Source of the DNA: Kribbella pratensis | GTDB lineage: Bacteria > Actinomycetota > Actinomycetes > Propionibacteriales > Kribbellaceae | Reading direction: 5' to 3' | DNA: 64,000 nucleotides | Assembly (NCBI RefSeq): GCF_004366075.1 | Contig: NZ_SODU01000002.1 | Location: forward strand, 1,176,659 to 1,240,658 | In this document: positions 1 to 8,326 of the stretch, piece after piece | Layout of the letters: every line of letters starts with the position of its first letter | How positions within the stretch are numbered: the first letter of the stretch is position 1 | Translations under genes and position numbers: made by a program | Notes under the pieces: generated by a model | The model's database searches: none | What the model saw: the letters and a program-made list of their open reading frames with translations, nothing else | What the model was told of the DNA's origin: nothing

Positions 1-387
1 AGCTCAGTCGAGTGGTCGCGAGCCATCTTGCAGGCCGGATCGAATACCGGCAGTCGTGGTCCGGCCGAGTTGTTGCGGTTGTTGCCGCCGGAGGAGTGGG
101 CGAGTGCGGTCGACATACTGCGGAAGAACGTCGACGTTGCCGAGCTGGTCGGTGGGTTGCCGGTGCCGTGGCCTGCTCCGCTCGCGAGCATGATCCTCGA
201 TCAGTTGGCCAAGGTCGGCACCAACCGCGCCTGGGCCCGACTCGCCAGCATCGCGGCCCGCGCCGCGCCGCCCGACGTACTCGACCACCCGATCACCCGC
301 CAACCCATCGGCGAGGAAGACACTTGGCTCCGCCGCCTCGTCGAAACCCTGACCTTCCGCCGCGAAATGTACGAGGAGCTCACATGA
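1..387 (+). CDS. DUF5691-like protein, C-terminal part (cut by window start)
   Basis: The frame is open from the first base, so only about the last 128 residues are present and the true start lies outside. The fragment is helical and Leu/Ala rich, and ends by overlapping the next ATG by four bases (ATGA at 384-387). No catalytic motif is visible. In actinobacteria this position, directly before a MoxR ATPase, a DUF5682 protein and a VWA protein, is usually held by a DUF5691 protein, often preceded by a SWIM zinc-finger gene; the name rests mainly on that context. The overlap implies translational coupling to the ATPase. Confidence 0.6.
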   Translation, partial: SSVEWSRAILQAGSNTGSRGPAELLRLLPPEEWASAVDILRKNVDVAELVGGLPVPWPAPLASMILDQLAKVGTNRAWARLASIAARAAPPDVLDHPITRQPIGEEDTWLRRLVETLTFRREMYEELT

Positions 388-1466
388 CGACTGAAATACT
401 GCGCCCGCACGCGGAAGTGGAGTATGCCGACGAACTGCGGGCTTTGCGTGCGACGGACGACAAGCCGCGACCGCCGGCGTGGCTGATGTCCCCGAGCGCC
501 GTGGTCACGTACCTCCTCGGTGGGAAGGCCGGTGACACCGAGATCTCGCCGAAGTACGTCGGCCCGCGGCGGCTGGTCGAGGTCGCGGTCTCCACCCTCG
601 CGACGGATCGCGCGCTGCTGTTGCTCGGCGTACCGGGGACGGCGAAAACGTGGGTCAGCGAGCACCTCGCGGCCGCGATCAGCGGCGACTCGACGCTGCT
701 CGTGCAAGGTACGGCGGGCACCGCGGAGGAAGCGATCCGGTACGGCTGGAACTACGCCCAGTTGATTGCCCAGGGCCCCAGTGAGGCGGCGCTCGTGCCG
801 AGCCCGGTGCAACGCGCGATGACCGAGGCGAAGATCGCCCGGATCGAGGAGCTGACCCGGATGCCGTCCGACGTCCAGGACGCGCTGATCACGATCCTGT
901 CCGAGAAGGCGCTCCCGATCGCCGAGCTGGCCACGGAAGTCCAGGCTCGTAAGGGATTCAACGTCATTGCCACCGCCAACGATCGCGACAAGGGCGTCAA
1001 CGAACTGTCCAGCGCGCTCCGCCGGCGCTTCAACACCGTCGTACTGCCGCTGCCCGATTCCGCCGAGGACGAGGTGGAGATCGTCTCGCGCCGGGTGTCC
1101 CAGCTCGGCTCGGCACTCGAGCTGCCGCAGCCGGACGATGCGCTGGAGGAGATCCGCCGCGTGGTCACGATCTTCCGCGAGCTCCGCTCCGGCCGGACCG
1201 AGGACGGCCGTACGGCGGTCAAGTCGCCGTCCGGAACGCTGTCCACCGCGGAGGCGATCAGCGTCGTCACCGGCGGTCTCGCGCTCGCGGCTCACTTCGG
1301 CGACGGCGTACTGCGTCCGACGGACGTGGCCGGCGGCATTCTCGGCGCGGTGGTCAAGGACCCATCCGCGGACCGCGTCGTGTGGTCGGAGTACCTCGAA
1401 ACCGTCGTCCGGGAGCGGGACGACTGGGCGCCGTTCTACCGGGCCTGCCGAGAGATTTCCGGATGA
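384..1466 (+). CDS. MoxR-type AAA ATPase of a DUF5691/DUF5682/VWA cassette
   Basis: A 360-residue AAA+ ATPase. Walker A GVPGTAKT is at residues 82-89, a Walker B-like IARIEE follows, and sensor 1 is ATAND. Arginine-rich ALRRRFNTVVLPLP sits in the usual sensor/finger region. MoxR ATPases act as chaperones that mature or assemble partners, typically together with a VWA protein, which is encoded two genes downstream. I chose ATG 384 because the upstream in-frame extension runs through the previous gene in another frame. It overlaps both neighbours by ATGA, so the four genes look like one tightly coupled operon. Substrate unknown. Confidence 0.88.
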   Translation: MTTEILRPHAEVEYADELRALRATDDKPRPPAWLMSPSAVVTYLLGGKAGDTEISPKYVGPRRLVEVAVSTLATDRALLLLGVPGTAKTWVSEHLAAAISGDSTLLVQGTAGTAEEAIRYGWNYAQLIAQGPSEAALVPSPVQRAMTEAKIARIEELTRMPSDVQDALITILSEKALPIAELATEVQARKGFNVIATANDRDKGVNELSSALRRRFNTVVLPLPDSAEDEVEIVSRRVSQLGSALELPQPDDALEEIRRVVTIFRELRSGRTEDGRTAVKSPSGTLSTAEAISVVTGGLALAAHFGDGVLRPTDVAGGILGAVVKDPSADRVVWSEYLETVVRERDDWAPFYRACREISG

Positions 1467-3631
1467 CCGTTCACCTGCTCGGGATCCGGCATCACGGGCC
1501 GGGGTCGGCGCGCGCGGTGGCGGCCGCGCTGGCCGAGCTCCAGCCTGATGTCGTCCTGATCGAGGGGCCACCGGAGGCCGACAAGATCGTCGAGCTGGCT
1601 GCCTCTGCGGAGATGGAACCGCCGGTTGCGCTGCTCGCGTATGCGGTGGACGACTCGACACGGGCGGCGTTCTGGCCGTTCGCGGTGTTCAGCCCGGAGT
1701 GGCAGGCGATCAGGTACGGCCTGGCAGCCGGCATGCCGGTGCGGTTCTGCGATCTGCCGGCGGCGCAGCAGTTCGGCTCCTCGGGTGGGCGGTCGGTATC
1801 GATGGATCCGCTCAAGACGCTCGCGGAGGCGGGCGGGTACGACGATCCCGAGCGCTGGTGGGACGACGTGATCGAGTCGCGGCGCGGTGGCGCCGAGCCG
1901 TTCACGGTGATCGCCGACGCGATGCGGGAGTTGCGGCACGGCGAGGAGACGACCGGTCGCGAGGCGCAACGCGAGGCCTACATGCGAACCGTTCTGCGGA
2001 AGGCGATTCGGGACGGATTCGAGCGGATCGCGGTGGTCTGCGGCGCCTGGCACGTGCCTGCTCTTGAACTACCGTTGCCTCCAGCAACACATGACGCGCG
2101 GATCCTGAAGGGTCTGCCGAAGCGGAAGGTCGCCTGCACCTGGGTGCCGTGGACGCACGGCCGGCTGGCGGCGGCGAGCGGGTACGGCGCCGGCATCACG
2201 TCACCCGGTTGGTACCACCACCTGTTCACCGCGCCCAACCAGATCACGACCCGTTGGCTCTCCAAAGTGGCGCAAGTGCTGCGCAACGAGGACCTGCCGG
2301 TGTCCAGCGCGCACGTCATCGAGGCGGTGCGTCTCGCGGACACCCTGGCGGCGTTGCGCGAACGTCCGCTCGCCGGGTTGAGCGAGGTGACCGAGGCGAC
2401 GCGGGCAGTGCTCTGCGGCGGGAACGACGTACTGCTGGATCTCGTGACGCGCGAGGCGGTTGTCGGTGAGCTGCTCGGATCCGTGCCGAGTGAGACGCCG
2501 CAGGCGCCGGTGGCGGCGGATCTGGCGGCACAGGCGCGGCGGTTGCGGATGAAGCGGGACGCGGCCGAGCGGGTGATCGAGCTCGACCTGCGGAAGTCGA
2601 ACGACCTGGAGAAGTCCAGACTCCTGCACCGGTTGCGGATTCTCGGCGTGCACTGGGGTGTGCCGGCCGCCGACGAGCGGCGGGCGCAGGGCACGTTCCG
2701 GGAGATGTGGCGGCTGGCCTGGGACCCCGGGCTCGAGGTCGAACTGGTGGCTGCAGGCGCTCACGGTACGACGGTGCTCGGCGCTGCGACGTCCGTGATG
2801 CTGAAGTCCGCGGACTCGCCGACACTGGCCGATGTCACGGCCGCGTTGGAGAAATCGCTCCTCGCCGACCTCGCGGAGGCGCTCCCGCCGCTGCTTCAAG
2901 GTATCGACACCCGCGCGGCAGCCGATGCCGACGTCGGGCATCTGATGGCGGCACTGCCCGCGCTCGCACGAGCCTCGCGGTACGGCGACGTACGCGGGAC
3001 CGACACGGCCGGATTGGCCGCGGTCGCGGGGCGGATGGTGTCGCGGGTGTGTGCGGGTCTCGCGCGGACGGTTCACGGGCTGGATCCGGATGCGGCCGCC
3101 GCCGTACAGGAACTGATTGACGGGGTGCAGAACGCGACCGTGCTGCTGGCCGAGGACGTGCGGTCGGAGTGGCTGAACACGCTGCAGGGGTTGAGTGATC
3201 GGACCTCGGTGCCGCCGTTGATCCGTGGGCGGTTGACGCGGTTGATGCTGGACACGTCGCGGTTGCCGGATCACGAGGTCGCGTTGCGGCTCGGGCGTTC
3301 GCTGTCACCTGGTACGCCGACGGCGGACGCGGCCGGGTACGTCGAGGGGTTCCTGGCCGGTGGCGGGTTGTTGCTGGTGCACGACGAGCGGCTGCTGGCG
3401 ATGGTGGACGGGTGGCTGGCGGCGATCCCGGACGACGCGTTCGTGGAGGTTCTGCCGTTGCTGCGACGTACGTTCGGCACCTTCGCGGCCCCGGAGCGAC
3501 GCTCGATCGGCGCGCGGGCGCGGGTGCTCAGCGATCCGGCGTCGTTGGTAGTTGCTGACGACGACGAGCTGGACGCTGAGTTGGCGGCGACCGCGTTGCC
3601 GGTGGTTGCCCAGTTGCTGGGGGTCTCATGA
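1463..3631 (+). CDS. DUF5682 family protein with TraB/Tiki-like motifs
   Basis: A 722-residue cytoplasmic protein without signal peptide or membrane helix. The N-terminal third shows GIRH (residues 7-10), IEGPPE with Glu34, and GAWH (194-197). Two GxxH motifs plus a conserved Glu are the signature described for the TraB/PrgY-Tiki superfamily of putative metal-dependent hydrolases, so an enzymatic domain is plausible. The rest is long, helical and unrecognised. ATGA overlaps couple it to the ATPase before and the VWA protein after. The DUF5682 call is from recognition of the family and its constant neighbours; the hydrolase idea is inference. Confidence 0.75.
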   Translation: MTVHLLGIRHHGPGSARAVAAALAELQPDVVLIEGPPEADKIVELAASAEMEPPVALLAYAVDDSTRAAFWPFAVFSPEWQAIRYGLAAGMPVRFCDLPAAQQFGSSGGRSVSMDPLKTLAEAGGYDDPERWWDDVIESRRGGAEPFTVIADAMRELRHGEETTGREAQREAYMRTVLRKAIRDGFERIAVVCGAWHVPALELPLPPATHDARILKGLPKRKVACTWVPWTHGRLAAASGYGAGITSPGWYHHLFTAPNQITTRWLSKVAQVLRNEDLPVSSAHVIEAVRLADTLAALRERPLAGLSEVTEATRAVLCGGNDVLLDLVTREAVVGELLGSVPSETPQAPVAADLAAQARRLRMKRDAAERVIELDLRKSNDLEKSRLLHRLRILGVHWGVPAADERRAQGTFREMWRLAWDPGLEVELVAAGAHGTTVLGAATSVMLKSADSPTLADVTAALEKSLLADLAEALPPLLQGIDTRAAADADVGHLMAALPALARASRYGDVRGTDTAGLAAVAGRMVSRVCAGLARTVHGLDPDAAAAVQELIDGVQNATVLLAEDVRSEWLNTLQGLSDRTSVPPLIRGRLTRLMLDTSRLPDHEVALRLGRSLSPGTPTADAAGYVEGFLAGGGLLLVHDERLLAMVDGWLAAIPDDAFVEVLPLLRRTFGTFAAPERRSIGARARVLSDPASLVVADDDELDAELAATALPVVAQLLGVS

Positions 3632-4776
3632 GTGACGAGCGTCTGCGTCGCTGGCGGCTGGTCCTGGGCGGTGAGGCCGAGGAGGAGACGGGTACGACGT
3701 TGTCGGCCGAGGACCGGTCCGTCGATGCGGCGTTGGCTGCGTTGTACGACGCCGGGGAGGGGGAGTCGGGGACGCAAAGGTCGTCCGGGTTGGGTGCGTC
3801 GGCGCCGCGGGTGGCCCGGTGGTTGGGCGATATCCGGCAGTACTTCCCGAGCACCGTCGTACAGGTGATGCAGCGGGACGCGGTCGAGCGGCTCGGGATC
3901 ACGCGGATGTTGATGGAGCCGGAGTTGCTGGGCGCGGTCGAGCCCGACGTCCATCTCGTGTCCACGTTGCTCGCGCTCAACGAGGTCATGCCGGAGGAGA
4001 CCAAGCAGACCGCGCGGGACGTGGTCGGCCGGGTGGTGGCCGAGCTCGAGGCACGGCTCGCGGAACGGACGCGGGCTGCGGTGACCGGTGCACTCGATCG
4101 GGCCGGGCGGACCGCGCGCCCGCGGCATTCGGACATCGACTGGGACCGGACGATCCGGGCGAACCTCAAGCATTTCTCGCCGACGCTCGGGACGATCGTG
4201 CCGGACCGGCTGGTCGGGTACGCGCGACGCAATCACAGTGTGCAGCGAGACATCGTGCTGGCGATCGACCAGTCGGGGTCGATGGCGGAGTCCGTTGTGT
4301 ACGCGTCGCTGTTCGGTGCGGTGCTCGGGTCGATCCGGACGTTGCGGACCTCGCTGGTTGTGTTCGACACCGCGGTCGTGGATCTGACCGATCAGCTCGA
4401 GGACCCGGTCGACGTACTGTTCGGGACGCAGCTGGGCGGTGGGACGGACATCAACCGGGCGCTCGCGTACTGCGAGGAGCTGGTCACGAAACCGGCCGAG
4501 ACCGTGCTCGTGCTGATCTCGGATCTCTACGAAGGCGGAGTCCGGGAAGAGATGTTGCGTCGGGCGCGTTCTTTGGTGGAGTCCGGCGTACAAGTGATTG
4601 CTCTGCTGGCGCTCGCGGACTCGGGTACGCCGTCGTACGACGCCGAGAACGCGGCCGCGCTGGCGGAGCTCGGCGTACCGACGTTCGCCTGCACACCGGA
4701 CAAGTTTCCTGACCTGATGGCCGCTGCCATCCGCCACGAAGACGTCGCCGGCTGGGCGGCGACCAACATCACCTGA
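3628..4776 (+). CDS. VWA domain-containing protein (MoxR partner)
   Basis: A 382-residue protein. The C-terminal half is a von Willebrand factor A domain with an intact MIDAS, DQSGS at residues 214-218, followed by TQLGGGTDINRAL (the Thr of the metal site) and LISDLYEGG. The N-terminal 200 residues are helical and unassigned. VWA proteins bind partners through the metal site and are the classical co-factors of MoxR ATPases. It is the last gene of the cassette, overlapping DUF5682 by ATGA. No transmembrane segment is evident, so the complex is probably cytoplasmic. Confidence 0.85.
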   Translation: MSDERLRRWRLVLGGEAEEETGTTLSAEDRSVDAALAALYDAGEGESGTQRSSGLGASAPRVARWLGDIRQYFPSTVVQVMQRDAVERLGITRMLMEPELLGAVEPDVHLVSTLLALNEVMPEETKQTARDVVGRVVAELEARLAERTRAAVTGALDRAGRTARPRHSDIDWDRTIRANLKHFSPTLGTIVPDRLVGYARRNHSVQRDIVLAIDQSGSMAESVVYASLFGAVLGSIRTLRTSLVVFDTAVVDLTDQLEDPVDVLFGTQLGGGTDINRALAYCEELVTKPAETVLVLISDLYEGGVREEMLRRARSLVESGVQVIALLALADSGTPSYDAENAAALAELGVPTFACTPDKFPDLMAAAIRHEDVAGWAATNIT

Positions 4777-4787
4777 GAGGTACGTCG

Positions 4788-5075
4788 ATGTCGACAGTCG
4801 AACTGACCCGCTTCCGTGTGCTGCCGTCGCGCTCGGAGGAGCTGCTCGCGGCGCGCGCCGACATGCTGAAGGACTTCGAGGCGGACCGCTCTGGGTTCCT
4901 GGGTGCTCGACTGGTGCAGCTCCCGGACAACGAATGGCTGGACATCGTCGACTGGGCGACGCCAGCGGATTTCGCCGCGTCCCGCGAGAAGGGCGCCAAC
5001 CTGCCGGGCATTGCGCGGTTCTTCGCGGCGATCGACTCGCTCGTCGTCGCAGAGGAAGGCGTCAGCGCACCGTAA
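4788..5075 (+). CDS. ABM-like dimeric alpha/beta barrel protein
   Basis: A 95-residue protein with the pattern of an antibiotic-biosynthesis-monooxygenase-like (dimeric alpha/beta barrel) fold: an early strand VELTRFRVLPS, a helix, then GFLGARLVQLPDNEWLDIVDW and a helical C-terminus. Such proteins may be small monooxygenases or merely ligand-binding dimers; no specific activity can be read here. It starts 11 bases after the VWA gene with GAGAGG as a likely ribosome site, so it may be co-transcribed with the MoxR cassette by read-through. Confidence 0.65.
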   Translation: MSTVELTRFRVLPSRSEELLAARADMLKDFEADRSGFLGARLVQLPDNEWLDIVDWATPADFAASREKGANLPGIARFFAAIDSLVVAEEGVSAP

Positions 5076-5116
5076 TTCGCCTGACAGCCTGCTGCGCGCG
5101 GTGCGACGGTGGCGGG

Positions 5117-5548
5117 ATGGAGATCAGCGACATCCGGCCGGAAGAGTACGAGCGGGCGCTCGAGTTGTGGGAGGCGTCGGTCCGGGCGACGCATTCGTTC
5201 GTGACCGAGGCGGATCTCGACGTGTTCCGGCCGCTGGTACGGGCGTCGTTCCCGGAGATCGCGCAGCTGGCCGGGTTGCGCGGCGACGACGGGCTGCTGA
5301 TCGGGTTCATCGGGGTGGCGGACGGAAACGTCGAGATGCTGTTCCTCGATCCGGCGTACCGGGGGCGCGGCGGCGGGAGTCTGCTGCTGAAGCATGCGTT
5401 CACGCACTTCGCCGCCACGTCGGTCGACGTCAACGAGCAGAACCCGCAGGCCGTGCGCTTCTACGAGCACCACGGGTTCCGCCGCGTCTCCCGCAGTTTG
5501 CACGACACCACCGGCAAGCCGTACCCGATCCTGCACCTGACGCTCTAG
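5117..5548 (+). CDS. GNAT N-acetyltransferase, YjaB-like
   Basis: A 143-residue GNAT acyltransferase. The acetyl-CoA loop is PAYRGRGGGSLLL, and the C-terminal part VNEQNPQAVRFYEHHGF followed by GKPYPILHL closely follows the E. coli YjaB pattern. The early RATHSF segment is also YjaB-like. It would transfer an acetyl group to a small amine or protein; the substrate is unknown. ATG 5117 gives the normal family length. Its stop overlaps the stop region of the opposite-strand YCII gene by four bases (convergent). Confidence 0.85.
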   Translation: MEISDIRPEEYERALELWEASVRATHSFVTEADLDVFRPLVRASFPEIAQLAGLRGDDGLLIGFIGVADGNVEMLFLDPAYRGRGGGSLLLKHAFTHFAATSVDVNEQNPQAVRFYEHHGFRRVSRSLHDTTGKPYPILHLTL

Positions 5549-5889
5549 CCGGCGACCTCCAAGATGTCGATCTCGGTGTACGGGTCGGCCTCGGCGAAGC
5601 GGAGGGCCCACTGCACCGCTTCCTCCTTGGTGTCGACGCGGATGATCGAGACGCCCGCGACGAGCTCCTTGGTCTCGGCGAACGGCCCGTCGATCACGCG
5701 CGGCTGCCCCGGCACCGGGAACGTCACCCGGGCGCCACGGGAACTCGGCATCAGGCCTTCGCCGAGAACCAGCACCCCGGCCTGACGCATCTCCTCGAGT
5801 ACGGCGTCCGCCCGCTCGAGGATCTCCGGATCCGGCGGATTCCCGGCCTCCAGGCTGTCATTGGTCTTGTGCAGCAGCATGTACCTCAT
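5545..5889 (-). CDS. YCII-related (DGPF) domain protein
   Basis: A 114-residue protein with the YCII/DGPF fold. It starts MRYMLLHK and contains IDGPFAETKELVAG, the signature of the DGPF subgroup. These small ferredoxin-like proteins are often encoded near ECF sigma factors in actinobacteria, but no sigma gene is adjacent here. Function is unknown in general; an acid-base catalytic role has been proposed for the family. It is transcribed convergently to the GNAT gene and may be co-transcribed with the SRPBCC gene upstream of it (gap about 45 bases). Confidence 0.85.
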   Translation of the reverse strand: MRYMLLHKTNDSLEAGNPPDPEILERADAVLEEMRQAGVLVLGEGLMPSSRGARVTFPVPGQPRVIDGPFAETKELVAGVSIIRVDTKEEAVQWALRFAEADPYTEIDILEVAG

Positions 5890-5934
5890 AGCGCAGACCT
5901 TAATGCGGTCCAGAACGCTTTCGGCACCTCAAAT

Positions 5935-6387
5935 TCAGCGCGGCACGTCACCACGCCAGGCGCCGGTCTCGCCCGGGCGCTCCTCGATGAAGTGCTTGAA
6001 CCGCTCGAGATCACCCTTCACACGCCCCTCGACCACCCCGAGCTTGTCGCCGACCTTCTCGACGAACCCCTCCGGATCGATCTCCATCTGCGCGGTCACG
6101 CGGGTGCGCTGCGGCGTCAACTGGTGGAACGTGATCACGCCGGCGTGCTGGGGCCCGGAGTCCGATCGCCAGGCAACCCGCTCGTCCGGGTGCTGCTCGG
6201 TGATGGTCGCGTCGAACTCGCGACGCGCTCCGCCGACCTTCGTCACCCAGTGGGTGTGCGTGTTGTCGAGCTGCCGCACCTCTTCGACGCCCTCCATGAA
6301 CGCCGGGAACGACTCGAACTGCGTCCACTGGTTGTACGCCGTTGTCACCGGAACGTCGACATCGACGGACTGGGTGATGCCACTCAT
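5935..6387 (-). CDS. SRPBCC family (polyketide cyclase/dehydrase-like) protein
   Basis: A 150-residue START/SRPBCC-type protein: initial strand ITQSVDVDVPVTTAYNQW, then FPAFMEGVEEVRQLD, and a C-terminal amphipathic helix ending VKGDLERFKHFIEE. Members bind hydrophobic ligands in a helix-grip cavity; no ligand can be named. I chose the ATG at 6387 because the ribosome site AAGGAGG lies seven bases before it; the ATG at 6393 is only one base from that site. The 100-base gap to the divergent DinB-type gene should hold promoters for both. Confidence 0.85.
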   Translation of the reverse strand: MSGITQSVDVDVPVTTAYNQWTQFESFPAFMEGVEEVRQLDNTHTHWVTKVGGARREFDATITEQHPDERVAWRSDSGPQHAGVITFHQLTPQRTRVTAQMEIDPEGFVEKVGDKLGVVEGRVKGDLERFKHFIEERPGETGAWRGDVPR

Positions 6388-6487
6388 CTGCATTCCTCCT
6401 TGTTCGCCGTGAGGGATTCCGGTACCCGCAGGGCACTGTCATATGCCCGGTCTTCCGTGATGGCCGGTCAGGCGGCACGATGCGGAG

Positions 6488-7057
6488 ATGGGTGAGATCG
6501 CGGAGCGGTACCGCCGCCGGGCCGAGGCGTTCGAGCGGAAAGTTGCGGCGGTGCACCCCGAGCAGTGGGGGAACCAGTCGCCGTGCGCGAAGTGGACGGC
6601 GCGGGACGTGGTCGAGCACGTCGTCACGATGCACGCGGTGATGCTGACACCGGTCGCGCGGAAGCTGGAGCCGGCCGACGACCCGCTGACCGCGTTCCAG
6701 GAGGCACGAGCCGCGATCGAGGACGTACTCGACGACCCGATCGCCGCGCTGACCGAGACCGACACGCCTGCCGGTCGGCGGACGACCGAGCAGCACATCG
6801 ACCAGGTGGTGTCGGACGACCTCGTCCTGCACGGATGGGACCTGGCGCGCGCCACCGATCAGGACGAGACGATGGATCCGGCCGACGTCGAGCAACTCTG
6901 GGCGACCGCGGTCGCGATCCCGCCGGAAGTGATGACGAAGTACCGGACGCCCGGCGCCTTCGGCGAGGGCATCGAGGTGTACGGCGCCGAAGTACCGGTG
7001 GAGCCGGACGCCCCGCTACAGGACCGCCTACTCGGCCTACTCGGCCGCGAGCCGTGA
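6488..7057 (+). CDS. TIGR03086-type DinB/mycothiol-dependent metalloprotein
   Basis: A 189-residue DinB-fold protein. The first helix carries ERYRRRAEAFERKVAAV and the metal-ligand pattern is WTARDVVEHVVTMH with a later DDLVLHGWDLARATDQDE, typical of the TIGR03086 and maleylpyruvate-isomerase-like group. Such proteins bind a divalent metal through three His and are thought to use mycothiol, which fits an actinomycete. Real substrate unknown. Its last 21 bases overlap the 3' end of the convergent glycosyltransferase-like gene. Confidence 0.8.
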   Translation: MGEIAERYRRRAEAFERKVAAVHPEQWGNQSPCAKWTARDVVEHVVTMHAVMLTPVARKLEPADDPLTAFQEARAAIEDVLDDPIAALTETDTPAGRRTTEQHIDQVVSDDLVLHGWDLARATDQDETMDPADVEQLWATAVAIPPEVMTKYRTPGAFGEGIEVYGAEVPVEPDAPLQDRLLGLLGREP

Positions 7058-8326
7058 CAGGCTGCTCGGCGCGTAGTAGCTGCTCGGGTCGTCGCACAGC
7101 GGCGCCTCGGTGAGTTGCCCGGGACGAGACATGAGGAGTGCGTGCCCCTTGCCGATCGCCGGGTCCAGGTACTCGTGGCCCGGGAGGTTCGCGACCGCCG
7201 TACGGCAGCCGAGCGCCATGCCTTCGAAAAGCGCGGTGGTCGAGACGCCGACCTGGTACGTCGAAGTCGCGAGCAGATCGAGCGTACTGCCGCCGGTCGA
7301 GAGCTGGACGCCGGCCGGAATCGTGTAGTCCTCGGCACGCTCGCTCGGATGCAGGCGATAGAGAACCTCCAGGTCCGAGTGCTCCTTCGCGACCGCGTCC
7401 GCGACCTCGACGAGCTCCGCTCCAACGGTCCCCTGCGACAAGAAGACGACCCGGCGCGGCTCCTTCGGGCCGGGCGGCGGCAGGAACGGCGCCCCCATCA
7501 CCTCGGTCCGCATCCCGGCGGGCAGGTCCGCGACATCGGTCCAGTACGACCCGAAGCACCACAGCTCGTCCGGCTGATCCGCGACCACAGGCCGCCCCGG
7601 GTAGCTGTACCCGAGGTGGAACGGGCTGATCGCGCCGTGCTGCAGTTCGACGACGCGGATCCCGAGATCGCGGGCGGCGCCAACGATGTGCTGGTGGAAG
7701 TACGCGACGACCAGGTAGACCGTCTTGATCCGGTGCTTCCTGAGGAGCGCGCGGTACAGGGCGCGCAGCCGCAGGTGCTTCGGGACCTCACGGGCCAGCA
7801 GCGCGCCGATCGGAATCCGGACACCGGTGAGTTTCTCCAGCGCGGTCGCGATGCCGCGGTCGTCCGCCGTACGGCGATGGATCGCGCCGGCCGCCGACGT
7901 GAAGAAGTCCAGGTTCTTGCTGCCCGGAAGCGGGGTGCCGTTGATCCCGGAGTCCAGGATCAGGGCACGGTCGCCGAGCGTGGCGCGGAGCTCGTCGGTG
8001 TAGATCTCGACACCGTTCGGTTTCCGCGGGTGCGGTACGACGAGTGCGTCGTACCGGCCGGGGAACGGGGTACGCGCGACGATCCCGGCGACGTGTTTCC
8101 CGACCAGGGCGGCCTTGTCGTACGGCGTACGTCGTACCGGATGTGGCGCGCCGTGGATGCCGGTACGCCGGGTCAGCTCATGAAAGACGCGCATCCGGAT
8201 GATCGGCCAGGGGTGCGCTCCCCGGATCTGCCACGCGAGCAGCTCCAGGTCCCGCTCCACCGTCCAGATCGCCCGGCACAGCTCCGCCACCGTCGGCCGA
8301 ACCGTGCCGTTCCCGGTACTCGTCAT
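7037..8326 (-). CDS. Putative GT-B type surface-carbohydrate transferase
   Basis: A 429-residue soluble protein. Motifs such as VVELQHGAISPFHLGYSYPG, ELWCFGSYW, VFLSQGTVG, YRLHPSERAEDY and GVSTTALFEGMALGC give the layout of capsule/sialyltransferase-like GT-B enzymes, where the HP and S-S/T-A-x-x-E motifs bind the CMP-sugar donor. It probably adds a sugar to a cell-surface glycan. It follows a GT2 gene on the same strand, and its ATG lies 149 bases inside that gene in another frame. The N-terminal WPIIRMRVFHELTRR looks like a genuine family motif, which supports the ATG at 8326. Confidence 0.65.
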   Translation of the reverse strand: MTSTGNGTVRPTVAELCRAIWTVERDLELLAWQIRGAHPWPIIRMRVFHELTRRTGIHGAPHPVRRTPYDKAALVGKHVAGIVARTPFPGRYDALVVPHPRKPNGVEIYTDELRATLGDRALILDSGINGTPLPGSKNLDFFTSAAGAIHRRTADDRGIATALEKLTGVRIPIGALLAREVPKHLRLRALYRALLRKHRIKTVYLVVAYFHQHIVGAARDLGIRVVELQHGAISPFHLGYSYPGRPVVADQPDELWCFGSYWTDVADLPAGMRTEVMGAPFLPPPGPKEPRRVVFLSQGTVGAELVEVADAVAKEHSDLEVLYRLHPSERAEDYTIPAGVQLSTGGSTLDLLATSTYQVGVSTTALFEGMALGCRTAVANLPGHEYLDPAIGKGHALLMSRPGQLTEAPLCDDPSSYYAPSSLSRLAAE

